A DNA stretch of 64,000 nt, taken from Candidatus Binatia bacterium (GTDB lineage: Bacteria > Desulfobacterota > Binatia > Bin18). The stretch spans positions 1,549,925-1,613,924 of the forward strand of contig OX638322.1 of NCBI GenBank assembly GCA_951812575.1, in the 5' to 3' direction. Under the pieces are notes generated by a model that was given only the letters and a program-made list of their open reading frames with translations, did no database searches and was not told the DNA's origin. Positions 56,123-63,922 of this stretch are shown here, in pieces. The first letter of the stretch is position 1. Each line of letters starts with the position of its first letter. The position numbers and the translations under genes are program-made.

Positions 56123-57808
56123 ATGCAGCGTGTGTGGCCCGTTCTGCTCGCCGGTGTGAGTGGTGTTGTGCTCGCCCTGGCCTTCCCGAAAGTCGATTGG
56201 AATATTCTGGCCTGGGGTGCTTTTATCCCGCTGCTCTGGATGACGCAGGGGCAGACGCTGCGCCGTGCTTTTAGCCTTGGCTGGATTGCCGGTATGGGGT
56301 TTTATCTCTGTACGCTGTACTGGGTCGTCGATACGATAGGCCTGTACAGCAATGTCCCGCATATTATTGCCGTCGGTCCGCTACTCCTCATGTGTGCCAT
56401 TCTGTCGGCATACACCGGAGTCTTTGCCGTCGGTCTGTGTGTCTATCACAAGAAAGCGGAAACGTGTCCCGCTTTTGTAGATGATGGGAGGACACGTTTT
56501 CGCTTTAGCAGACCGCGTGGCAGCGGTTGGTCGCTCCTCGTGTTTGGACCCATGCTCTGGGTCGCCCTGGAATGGGTCCGCTCGTTCTTTCTTATTGGAT
56601 TTCCCTGGGTCAGCCTGGGCTATTCGCAATACAACTTCGTAAACCTGATCCAGTTTGTCGAATACACCGGTGTCTACGGGCTGTCGGCGCTGGTGATCTT
56701 TGGCAATGTCGCCCTCTTTCTCGCTTTTTCCCGGCAGAGCCGTGGGCGCTTGGTGCTGGTTCTGCTCCTGGTGATCGCGGGACTTTGGGGCTGGGGAAAC
56801 TGGCGTCGGAGCCAGTTGGCCGCCCTACCCCCGGTCCATACGCTGCACGTTGGGATCGCCCAGGGGAATATTGCCCAGGATCAAAAATGGGATCCTGATT
56901 ATCAAGAGGTTACCCTCGCCCGCTATGAGCAGCTCACGCGCCAGATAACAGAACACGAGGTCGACCTCGTTATTTGGCCGGAGGCGGCCGTGCCATTTTT
57001 CTTTCAGTCTGATGTGACCTATCGCGGCCGGCTGCTGGACCTGGCCCAAAACACCAACACGCCCCTTCTGTTTGGCGGTCCGGCCTTTCGAGTCGATGAT
57101 ACGGAACTCACGCTGTTCAACCGGGCCTATCTCCTGTCCCCGGACACGACGATCCTGGGGCATTATGACAAGATGATCCTTACCCCCTTTGGCGAATACA
57201 TCCCCTTTCAAGACAGTGTGCTCTTCTTTCTGGATAAATGGGTGGAAGGGATAGGCGACTTTGCGCCAGGGACGACGCCGACCGTTTTTTCTCTTCCCCT
57301 CAAGAGTCAACCTGTCCTCCACCCAGACGACAAAGCTGGACACGTTGATGCCTTTGAGACTTTTGGCGTGCTCGTCTGCTATGAGGGTGTGTTCCCTGAC
57401 CTCGCGCGTCGCTTCGTTCATAATGGCGCGGGGCTGCTGATCAATGTGACCAATGATGCCTGGTTCGGAGAGACTTCGGCTCCCCATCAACATTTGGCAA
57501 TGGAGGCCATGCGGGCCGTCGAGAATCGAGTGCCCCTGGTGCGATCCGCGAATACCGGGATTTCAGCCATCGTGAATATTGATGGCCAGATTCAGGCCCA
57601 AACTGCGCTCCTGGAGACCACCTTTATTACCGACCAGATTACCTGGCCCCACGTGGCCTCTTTCTATACCCGGTACGGTGATTGGTTTGTGACGTTGTGC
57701 GTCGCAGGGACGCTCGTTATGTTAAGCTATGCAGGGATAACCGTATTATTCGTCAAGCGAACCGGAGGAGGCGGAGATGCTGGCAGAAATCAAAGAAAAA
57801 TTACATGA
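56123..57808 (+). CDS. lnt: apolipoprotein N-acyltransferase, carrying two palindromic-element insertions
   Basis: 561 residues, longer than the usual ~510-530. Six to seven membrane helices are followed by the nitrilase-fold domain with the catalytic triad: Glu in LVIWPEAAVPFFF, Lys in HYDKMILTPFGEYIPF, Cys419 in GVLVCYEGVFPDLARRF. It adds the third acyl chain to lipoproteins in the inner membrane. Two in-frame element copies add 18 residues each: 111-128 (KAETCPAFVDDGRTRFRF) in a loop between membrane helices, and about 394-411 (QPVLHPDDKAGHV), only a few residues before the catalytic Cys segment. The gene overlaps prfB by 32 bp. Start ATG lies 5 bp after the direct repeat. Confidence 0.93.
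   Translation: MQRVWPVLLAGVSGVVLALAFPKVDWNILAWGAFIPLLWMTQGQTLRRAFSLGWIAGMGFYLCTLYWVVDTIGLYSNVPHIIAVGPLLLMCAILSAYTGVFAVGLCVYHKKAETCPAFVDDGRTRFRFSRPRGSGWSLLVFGPMLWVALEWVRSFFLIGFPWVSLGYSQYNFVNLIQFVEYTGVYGLSALVIFGNVALFLAFSRQSRGRLVLVLLLVIAGLWGWGNWRRSQLAALPPVHTLHVGIAQGNIAQDQKWDPDYQEVTLARYEQLTRQITEHEVDLVIWPEAAVPFFFQSDVTYRGRLLDLAQNTNTPLLFGGPAFRVDDTELTLFNRAYLLSPDTTILGHYDKMILTPFGEYIPFQDSVLFFLDKWVEGIGDFAPGTTPTVFSLPLKSQPVLHPDDKAGHVDAFETFGVLVCYEGVFPDLARRFVHNGAGLLINVTNDAWFGETSAPHQHLAMEAMRAVENRVPLVRSANTGISAIVNIDGQIQAQTALLETTFITDQITWPHVASFYTRYGDWFVTLCVAGTLVMLSYAGITVLFVKRTGGGGDAGRNQRKIT
56453..56506 (-). repeat. 54-bp palindromic element, copy 9, in frame inside lnt
   Basis: Left arm AAAGCGGAAACGTGTCC, core CGCTTTTGTAGATGATGGGA (inverted), right arm GGACACGTTTTCGCTTT. 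The A-to-C change in the left arm is matched by T-to-G in the right arm, keeping the pair. Exactly 54 bp, no stop in the lnt frame. Confidence 0.9.
57301..57354 (+). repeat. 54-bp palindromic element, copy 10 (decayed), in frame inside lnt
   Basis: Left arm CAAGAGTCAACCTGTCC, core TCCACCCAGACGACAAAGCT, right arm GGACACGTTGATGCCTT. Core and inner right arm are well kept, outer right arm is not. Read in the same frame as the rimO copy: both give DxKAGHV. Confidence 0.78.
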
Positions 57809-58881
57809 GTTGAGCGCACGCACTGAGAGTCTTGGGAGGCATCTTTGACATCCCGGATAAGGAAGCCCGGGCCGCAGCACTGGAAGAACAAACGCTGGCC
57901 GACGGATTCTGGCAAGATCAGGAAAAGGCACAGGCCATCCTCAAGGAGCGAGCAAGCCTGCTCGACACGGTGACAGAGTGGAAAAAGCAGACGCAGGCCG
58001 TATCTGACGCGCTGATTTTTCTGGAACTGGCCGAAGCTGGAGACGCCGAGGCGGTTGAAGAAGTCGAGCGGGCGGTGCCCGAGCTTGAGGCGACCGTGAG
58101 TCGGGCAGAGTTGCAGCGCATGCTGGGTGGAGAACACGATGCGCAGAGTGCCATCGTCAGTCTCCATCCTGGGGCCGGTGGTCTTGAGGCCCAGGACTGG
58201 GCCGATATGCTCCTCCGGCTCTATCTGCGCTGGGCGGAACGCCGGAGCTATAGCGTAGAGATGGCCGAACACCTGCCTGGTGAAGGCGGTGGCATAAAAA
58301 GTGCAACCTTTACCGTTGAGGGGGCCTACGCCTACGGCTATCTGCGGGCAGAGGCGGGCATTCATAGGCTCGTTCGGATTTCGCCGTTTGATGCGAATGC
58401 CCGGCGGCATACCTCCTTTGCCTCTGTCTTTGTTTATCCGGATATTGACGAGGCTGTTGAAGTCGATATCCGTCCTGAGGATTTGCGCGTTGATACCTAC
58501 CGAGCCAGTGGAGCTGGGGGACAGCACGTCAACAAAACCGACTCGGCGATTCGGCTGACCCACCTCCCGAGTGGGATTGTCGTGGCGTGTCAGAACGAAC
58601 GCTCCCAACATCGGAACCGAACCATGGCGATGAAAATTCTTCGCGCCCGTTTATACGAGCTGGAGATGGAGAAACAAAAGGAGAAGATGGAGGGCCTGCA
58701 TAAAAGCAAAAAGGACATTGCCTGGGGAAGTCAGATTCGCTCGTACGTCCTCCATCCCTACCGGATGGTCAAAGACCATCGCACCGGTGTGGAGGTCGGG
58801 AATACCGACGCGGTTCTGGATGGCGATATCGACCAGTTGATTGAAGCCTATCTGCTCCAGCTATCGACGGTAGCCGAGTAA
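57777..58881 (+). CDS. prfB: peptide chain release factor 2, with programmed +1 frameshift
   Basis: About 367 residues once the frameshift is made. ATG 57777 (MLAEIKEKLHEL) reads 23 codons to CTT TGA at 57843-57848; a Shine-Dalgarno-like GGGAGG (57834-57839) lies just before it. Slipping +1 on CTTTGAC continues at GAC 57847 into the long frame with IFDIPDKEARAAALEEQT. This is the classical RF2 autoregulation by its own UGA. RF2 features: the tripeptide region around HRLVRISPFDANARRHTSFASV and the GGQ loop in RASGAGGQHVNKTDSAIRLTHLP. The start overlaps the lnt 3' end. Confidence 0.97.
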
Positions 58882-58971
58882 CGGTCTCAACCGTTCTCGG
58901 TCCGTGCACCGAGGCACGAGACCGGCGCAATCTCTTGGCAATCATCCGGGAAGCAGGTACACTCCTGCGGC

Positions 58972-59025
58972 AAAGAGGAAACGTGTCCACCAATCAGGCA
59001 CAGGGGCTGGATACGTTTCCTCTTT
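58972..59025 (+). repeat. 54-bp palindromic element, copy 11
   Basis: Left arm AAAGAGGAAACGTGTCC, core ACCAATCAGGCACAGGGGCT, right arm GGATACGTTTCCTCTTT. Intergenic, 90 bp after prfB; only 33 bp separate it from copy 12, in the same orientation. Confidence 0.9.
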
Positions 59026-59058
59026 CTGTCCTTGCCTGAAACCAGGGGTAAGCGCCTC

Positions 59059-59112
59059 AAAGAGGAAACGTGCTCTCCAACAGGTATGAGATGCTGAGCA
59101 CGTTCACTCTTT
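59059..59112 (+). repeat. 54-bp palindromic element, copy 12
   Basis: Left arm AAAGAGGAAACGTGCTC, core TCCAACAGGTATGAGATGCT, right arm GAGCACGTTCACTCTTT. Inner arm ends CTC and GAG both differ from the consensus TCC and GGA but still pair. Ends 13 bp before the PAC2 start codon, directly before its ribosome binding site. Confidence 0.88.
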
Positions 59113-59125
59113 CTAGGGGGAGACC

Positions 59126-60043
59126 ATGAACGCCTTGACGATTGAACGAATTCCGGAACTGAACGATCCCGTCCTGATTGTCGCCTTTGCCGGCTGGAAC
59201 GATGCCGGCAGTGCGGCGACGCACGCCACGCAATTCCTCATCAAGCGACTCCAGGCACAGCGTTTCGCGAAGATCGATCCTGAAGAATTTTATAATTTCA
59301 GTGAGGTCCGGCCCCAGGTGCGCCTGCGAGACGGGCTCTACCGGGAGATTCGTTGGCCGGCCAACGAGTTCTTTGCGAGCAACACCGCGTCGCTCAAACG
59401 CGACATGGTCCTCGGATTGGGCATTGAGCCGAATCTGCGCTGGAAGGCGTATGCGGCGGCCTGCCTGGATGTTGCCAAGCAGTGTGGGGTAGGCCTGGTG
59501 ATTACCCTGGGTGCGCTCTTGGCCGATGTTGCTTACTCCAGGCCGGTGCGCGTGGTCGGCTTCAGTAGCGACCCGGATATTGCGACGCAACTCCAGCTCA
59601 CCCCGTCCCGTTACGAGGGGCCAACCGGCATCGTCGGGGTGCTGAATGATGCCTGCCGTCAGGCGGGATTGACCTCCATCAGTTTCTGGGCCAACGTGCC
59701 GCACTATATTTCTGCGGCGCCAAACCCCAAGGCCGCCCTCGCCCTGGTCAGCCGTCTCGAATCCTTTCTCCACATCGCCCTGGATACCACCGAGTTGGTC
59801 ACGGGCGCGGCAGAGTTTGACGCCCAGGTCGCAAAGGCGATTGCCGAGAATCCCAACCTGGCCGCGTATGTCAAACGGCTGGAAGAGCAGGAGCAGGAAG
59901 AGGGGCTGGAAATGGAGAGCGCTGCCCAGGACAAAGCCGGCAACGGACACGGCAACGGCAACGGGCATGCCAACGGCAAAGATATGGCTGAGGAACTCCA
60001 GCGTTTCTTGCAGCAGCGTAAAGATCGTAAAGATGATGAATAA
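59126..60043 (+). CDS. PAC2-family proteasome-assembly-chaperone-like protein
   Basis: 305 residues of the PAC2 family: PVLIVAFAGWNDAGSAATHATQFLIKRLQ, FYNFSEVRPQVRL, KRDMVLGLGIEPNLRWKAYAAACLDVAKQCGVGLVITLGALLADVAYSRPV, GPTGIVGVLNDACRQAGLTSISFWANVPHYI. Bacterial members have no established function. A low-complexity Gly/Asn/His linker (NGHGNGNGHANGK) precedes a charged end. TAGGGGGAGACC is the ribosome binding site. Overlaps rimO by 11 bp. Confidence 0.9.
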   Translation: MNALTIERIPELNDPVLIVAFAGWNDAGSAATHATQFLIKRLQAQRFAKIDPEEFYNFSEVRPQVRLRDGLYREIRWPANEFFASNTASLKRDMVLGLGIEPNLRWKAYAAACLDVAKQCGVGLVITLGALLADVAYSRPVRVVGFSSDPDIATQLQLTPSRYEGPTGIVGVLNDACRQAGLTSISFWANVPHYISAAPNPKAALALVSRLESFLHIALDTTELVTGAAEFDAQVAKAIAENPNLAAYVKRLEEQEQEEGLEMESAAQDKAGNGHGNGNGHANGKDMAEELQRFLQQRKDRKDDE

Positions 60044-61499
60044 GCTCCAGTCCAGCCCGGACAAGTCCGTGTATCTGGTGAATCTGGGCTGTCCCAAAAA
60101 TCTCGTGGATGGCGAGGTCATGCTCGGCCTGCTGGCGGATGCGGGCTACACGCTGAGCCTCGACCCGGAACAGGCCGGGGTCCTGATGGTCAATACGTGC
60201 AGCTTTATTGACGAGGCCAAGGAAGAGTCGATTGAGACGATCCTGGACCTGGCGGCCTATAAGGCGACGAAGACAAATTTCGAGAAACAGCTCATCGTGA
60301 CCGGTTGTTTAGCCCAACGCTACGGCCAAGAGCTGCGCGAACTCCTCCCCGAAGTGGACGTTTTTGTGGGAACGGGAGAGTTTCTGCGGATCACCGAGAT
60401 ATTGGAGCAAAAGCGGCGCGCGCTTGAAAAGAGGGAACGTATCCTCCAATCAGACAAAAAAGCTGGACACGTTCCCTCTTCTGGTCCCAGCCTGTATCTG
60501 GGGGCTTCCCATGTCCTGCCGGATCATACTGTTCCGCGTATCCCGACCACCCATTTTTATTCCGCCTATCTCAAGGTCGCCGAAGGCTGTAACCACAAAT
60601 GCGCCTTTTGTATTATTCCGAAAATTCGCGGCTTGCAGGAAAGTCGGCCGATTGCGTCTCTCGTGGCCGAAGCCACCGGGCTGGTTGCGCACGGGGTGAG
60701 AGAAATCAATCTCATTGCGCAGGACCTGACCGCCTACGGGCGAGAGCGCCGCGATGGGACGACTCTGCTGGCCCTGCTCAAGGCCCTCGTGCGGGTTGAG
60801 GGTCTGGACTGGATTCGGCTGCTGTACTGCTATCCGAATTATCTCGACGAAGCCCTGTTAGGTTTCATTGCCGCAGAAGAAAAGGTGTGCCCGTATATTG
60901 ATATGCCGCTCCAGCACATCAGCGACCGGATGTTGAGGCGGATGAAGCGGGAGAAAAGCGGGGACGGCATTCGCCGCGCGTTGGACCGGCTTCGGGCCGC
61001 TATTCCCGGTGTGATCGTACGCTCGTCTTTTATTGTGGGCTTCCCCGGTGAGCGAGAGGACGATTTTCAACAACTGTGCGATTTCGTCACCGAGGCGGCG
61101 CTCGACCACGTGGGGGTGTTTCGCTATTCCCAGGAGGAAGGGACAGCCGCGGGCACAATGGCCGACCAGGTCAGCGGAGAGATCAAAGAAGGCCGCTGGC
61201 ACAGGTTGATGGCCTGCCAGGCCGAGGTCGTGCGGAAAAAGAATATCGCGCTGGTGGGTGAGGAACGAGCAGTATTAGTCTGTGGTCAGGACGACCACGG
61301 TCGCTGGTGGGGACGGACGCAAGGCCAGGCTCCAGATATCGATGGCATCGTCTTTCTGGAACAGTGCCTGGCTGACAGCGGCGACATGATCCGCGCTCGG
61401 ATTACCGGAGTGTCCGGCTATGACCTGCAGGCACGCTGTCTTCCCGAACAGCCGCTTCAACAACCCACAGCTCTTGACTTGGCAGTCGCTTCTCCCTAA
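60033..61499 (+). CDS. rimO: ribosomal protein S12 methylthiotransferase RimO with element insertion
   Basis: 488 residues. MTTase domain: VYLVNLGCPKNLVDGEVMLGLL, LMVNTCSFIDEAKEESIETIL and IVTGCLAQRYGQ carry the three auxiliary-cluster cysteines. Radical-SAM domain: YLKVAEGCNHKCAFCIIPKIRG (CxxxCxxC), then SYPNY-type YCYPNYLDEALLGF and DMPLQHISDRMLRRMKR; a C-terminal TRAM domain (DGIVFLEQ...GDMIRARITGVSGYDL). Adds a methylthio group to Asp of S12. Residues 133-150 (KRERILQSDKKAGHVPSS), in the linker between domains, are encoded by palindromic element copy 13. Start ATG 60033 or 60036. Confidence 0.95.
   Translation: MMNKLQSSPDKSVYLVNLGCPKNLVDGEVMLGLLADAGYTLSLDPEQAGVLMVNTCSFIDEAKEESIETILDLAAYKATKTNFEKQLIVTGCLAQRYGQELRELLPEVDVFVGTGEFLRITEILEQKRRALEKRERILQSDKKAGHVPSSGPSLYLGASHVLPDHTVPRIPTTHFYSAYLKVAEGCNHKCAFCIIPKIRGLQESRPIASLVAEATGLVAHGVREINLIAQDLTAYGRERRDGTTLLALLKALVRVEGLDWIRLLYCYPNYLDEALLGFIAAEEKVCPYIDMPLQHISDRMLRRMKREKSGDGIRRALDRLRAAIPGVIVRSSFIVGFPGEREDDFQQLCDFVTEAALDHVGVFRYSQEEGTAAGTMADQVSGEIKEGRWHRLMACQAEVVRKKNIALVGEERAVLVCGQDDHGRWWGRTQGQAPDIDGIVFLEQCLADSGDMIRARITGVSGYDLQARCLPEQPLQQPTALDLAVASP
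60428..60481 (+). repeat. 54-bp palindromic element, copy 13, in frame inside rimO
   Basis: Left arm AAAGAGGGAACGTATCC, core TCCAATCAGACAAAAAAGCT, right arm GGACACGTTCCCTCTTC. The GGGAAC/GTTCCC change is matched between arms. Exactly 54 bp, open in the rimO frame. Confidence 0.92.
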
Positions 61500-61532
61500 G
61501 GTGTCTGTCCTTTTTATCTCGACCGTGGTGAA

Positions 61533-61582
61533 AAATAATAAACGTATCCTCCATCTCAAAGAGCTGGATACGTTTATTCTTT
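61533..61582 (+). repeat. palindromic element, copy 14 (short core)
   Basis: Left arm AAATAATAAACGTATCC, core TCCATCTCAAAGAGCT (16 bp), right arm GGATACGTTTATTCTTT. Two double changes (GTATCC/GGATAC and ATAAAC/GTTTAT) preserve pairing. Directly upstream of the ribosome binding site of the TraR/DksA-type gene, in the rimO-dksA intergenic region. Confidence 0.9.
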
Positions 61583-61594
61583 GGAGAAGGCGTC

Positions 61595-62014
61595 ATGAGA
61601 AAAACGTTCCTCAAAAAAATGCGGACGACGCTCGCCGGCCAAAAACAGCAAATCCTGATGCAGCTTGACGAAGAGATTCGAGAGGGAAAAGAGAGTGAGC
61701 TGGACGCAGGAATGGACACCTACGATCTCGCCAGCGAGGAGCGCGAACGGGAAATCCATCTGATCCTGAGTGACCGTGATCGAGATAAACTGCAAGCCAT
61801 AGAAAACGCGTTGGAGCGGATCGAAGAGGGCGAATACGGCATTTGTGAAGACTGCGAAGAAGAGATCGCCCAAGCTCGCCTCGAAGCGTTGCCGTTCACC
61901 AGACTGTGTGTTGCGTGCCAAGAGGAACGCGAAAAGGAGGCACGCTTCCAGCGCCGTATTGATGACGGGGGTGGATTCGGCCGGTCCAACCTGGTTGATC
62001 TTGACGACAGCTAA
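61595..62014 (+). CDS. TraR/DksA-family zinc-finger protein
   Basis: 139 residues: a coiled-coil N-terminal region (LAGQKQQILMQLDEEIREGKESELD...EERERE), DRDRDKLQAIENALERIEEGEYGICEDCEEEIAQARLEALPFTRLCVACQ with the C-x2-C...C-x2-C zinc finger. DksA-type factors act in the RNA polymerase secondary channel with ppGpp. GGAGAAGGCGTC precedes the ATG, right after palindromic element copy 14. The DxxDxA tip motif of DksA (here DAGMDTYDLASEE) is partly present, so activity like DksA is likely but unproven. Confidence 0.9.
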   Translation: MRKTFLKKMRTTLAGQKQQILMQLDEEIREGKESELDAGMDTYDLASEEREREIHLILSDRDRDKLQAIENALERIEEGEYGICEDCEEEIAQARLEALPFTRLCVACQEEREKEARFQRRIDDGGGFGRSNLVDLDDS

Positions 62015-62091
62015 GCTCAGTTCCACCCTTTTCCTCGGCCTATTCTGATTGCCTGCGCAATGCGCCCCATCTGTCGGCCTGCTGTGCTGAG

Positions 62092-63477
62092 ATGCGACCC
62101 AACGACCGATACACGCTGCTCACTGCGCTTTTTCGGACGGCCGTTGATGCGGTCCATCCGCGCCATCTCATTCCACAGACCGTTACGATTGAAAATGAGC
62201 GGCTGATCGTCCGGCCACAGGGCGAGACTGTTGACGCGTTGACGCTCGCGTTGACGGGTCGCCTCTTCCTGATTGGGGCAGGTAAGGGGGCAGGTAGCAT
62301 GGCCCAGGCGCTGATGCCCGCGCTGGGCCAGAGGAGAATAGGCGGCTGTATTATCATTCCGAGCGAGCAAGCGGTCTCTGACCTGTTTCTGCCTGGAGTG
62401 CGGGTTGTGCAAGGAGAGCATCCATTACCCGGACCGAGCAGTGAGTACGCGACCCAAGTGCTTGTGGAGAGCCTCTCTCAGGTCCAACCCCACGACCTCG
62501 TCCTGGTGTGTCTGACCGGCGGGGCCTCCAGTCTGCTGGTACGTCCCGCGGTCGGGCTGACGCTCGCAGACAAGACCGTCACCAATGCCGTTTTATTGGA
62601 ATGCGGGGCGGACATCCTGGCGCTGAACACCGTGCGCAAACATATATCCCAGGTAAAAGGCGGCTGGCTCGCGCACCACGCGCAGCCCGCGACTGTGGTC
62701 AGTCTGATTCTGTCGGACGTGATTGGTGACGATCTGAGCGTGATCGGCTCAGGCCCGACCGTCGCTGATCCAACGACGTTTATGGACGCGTGGCGGGTGG
62801 TGGAGCAGTACGGCATTGCACCGCGGCTCCCCCAGTCCGTGTGCACGCACCTGCAGCAAGGCGTCCGCGGGAGCATACCTGAGACGCCAAAACCCGGAGA
62901 CTCGCTCTTCTCTCGCGTCCACAATATGCTGATTGGGTCGAATCATCTGGCGTTGCAGGCTGTCCGCGAGGCTGCCGCGCACCGAGGGCTACGCTCTCAC
63001 CTGATTGCTCAGCCTCTCGCCGGTGACTCACTCGTGGCCGGACATGATTTTGCCCAAACTCTGCGTACCGTTCGTCAGCACTGTTCTGGCCCGACGTGTC
63101 TGCTGGCTGGTGGCGAGACAACGGTACAGGTCCGAGGCACAGGGAAAGGAGGGCGCAATCAGGAGTTTGCGCTGGCTGTCGCCCAGGAACTCGCCGGAGA
63201 AGCCGGGTGGAGCCTGCTGAGTGCGGGAACGGACGGCATAGATGGTCCGACCGATGCCGCTGGCGCGTTTGTGGACGGCCGGACGCTGGATCGAGCGCGT
63301 CGTAAAAATCTCGACCCCGTTCAATTCCTGCGTAATAATGACACTTATACCTTCTTTTCTGCTCTCGGTGACTTGTTTCGCCCAGGCTCAACGGGCACAA
63401 ACGTGATGGATATGAAAATTGCGCTTGTGTATCCTCCCGGCGCTGAAGAGTGCCACGGCAAACAGGACAGCGAGTAG
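62092..63477 (+). CDS. glycerate 2-kinase (GckA/MOFRL type)
   Basis: 461 residues of the MOFRL/DUF4147 glycerate kinase family: LFLIGAGKGAGSMAQALMPALGQ, GEHPLPGPSSEYATQVLVESLSQVQPHDLVLVCLTGGASSLLVRP, NTVRKHISQVKGGWLAHHAQPATVVSLILSDVIGDDLSVIGSGPTVADPTTF, and the C-terminal MOFRL domain with LLAGGETTVQVRGTGKGGRNQEFALAVAQELAG and GTDGIDGPTDAAGAFVDG. It phosphorylates D-glycerate to 2-phosphoglycerate. Proper start may be ATG 62092 after GTGCTGAG; no strong ribosome binding site. Confidence 0.92.
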   Translation: MRPNDRYTLLTALFRTAVDAVHPRHLIPQTVTIENERLIVRPQGETVDALTLALTGRLFLIGAGKGAGSMAQALMPALGQRRIGGCIIIPSEQAVSDLFLPGVRVVQGEHPLPGPSSEYATQVLVESLSQVQPHDLVLVCLTGGASSLLVRPAVGLTLADKTVTNAVLLECGADILALNTVRKHISQVKGGWLAHHAQPATVVSLILSDVIGDDLSVIGSGPTVADPTTFMDAWRVVEQYGIAPRLPQSVCTHLQQGVRGSIPETPKPGDSLFSRVHNMLIGSNHLALQAVREAAAHRGLRSHLIAQPLAGDSLVAGHDFAQTLRTVRQHCSGPTCLLAGGETTVQVRGTGKGGRNQEFALAVAQELAGEAGWSLLSAGTDGIDGPTDAAGAFVDGRTLDRARRKNLDPVQFLRNNDTYTFFSALGDLFRPGSTGTNVMDMKIALVYPPGAEECHGKQDSE

Positions 63478-63480
63478 AGT

Positions 63481-63831
63481 ATGTCTCGGCTCCTGTTGTT
63501 ACGCGGAGTGGCGGCTTTTAACGCGGGCCGTTTCCTTACCGCGCATGAAATCTGGGAAGCTGTCTGGAATGAGACGGTTGGCGAAGAGAAACGTTTTGTC
63601 CAGGGGCTTGTGCAGTTGGCCGCCGGTTACCTCAAGCTTTCCAGCGCCCAGTATCAAGGCGCCCTCAAACTTCTCACGCGTGGTTGCCAGACTCTACGGA
63701 CATATCCGCCACTATATGCCGGCCTCCGGATCAGCCTGCTGTCTGAGGCCAGCCTCACCGTTATCCGTCAACTGGAAACGGGGAGGACGGGGACAGACAT
63801 TCAGCTCCCGCAAATCCAAACGGTGTCATAA
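63481..63831 (+). CDS. DUF309 family protein
   Basis: 116 residues with the DUF309 signature AAFNAGRFLTAHEIWEAVWNETVGEEKRFVQGLVQLAAGYLKL (AHExWE...FxQGLIQLA). Small helical cytosolic protein of unknown function. ATG 63481 lies 3 bp after the glycerate kinase stop, so they are probably co-transcribed. Confidence 0.9.
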   Translation: MSRLLLLRGVAAFNAGRFLTAHEIWEAVWNETVGEEKRFVQGLVQLAAGYLKLSSAQYQGALKLLTRGCQTLRTYPPLYAGLRISLLSEASLTVIRQLETGRTGTDIQLPQIQTVS

Positions 63832-63851
63832 GAACCCCCACCCCTCGTGTC

Positions 63852-63867
63852 CTGAATGGACATTCAG
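63852..63867. promoter_or_regulatory. candidate operator (dyad CTGAATG/CATTCAG)
   Basis: Perfect 7-bp inverted repeat with a 2-bp spacer, of the kind bound by dimeric TetR-family repressors. It lies just upstream of the promoter at 63878-63907 and would control the gene that begins at the window's end. The regulator is not in the window. Confidence 0.35.
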
Positions 63868-63877
63868 TCAGTTTTTC

Positions 63878-63907
63878 TTGACAAAACCCAACCGTCAGTA
63901 GTATGAC
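63878..63907 (+). promoter_or_regulatory. candidate sigma-70 promoter
   Basis: TTGACA (63878-63883) and TATGAC (63902-63907) are separated by 18 bp. The -35 is a consensus match, the -10 only partial. It faces the start of the partial gene at the end of the window. Confidence 0.45.
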
Positions 63908-63922
63908 TGGATGTCTGGACAG

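Noticed and set aside
2772..61582. The repeated AAAGAGGAAACGTGTCC elements as a CRISPR array
   Set aside because: Copies are kilobases apart, in both orientations and partly inside genes; there are no regular spacers and no cas genes.
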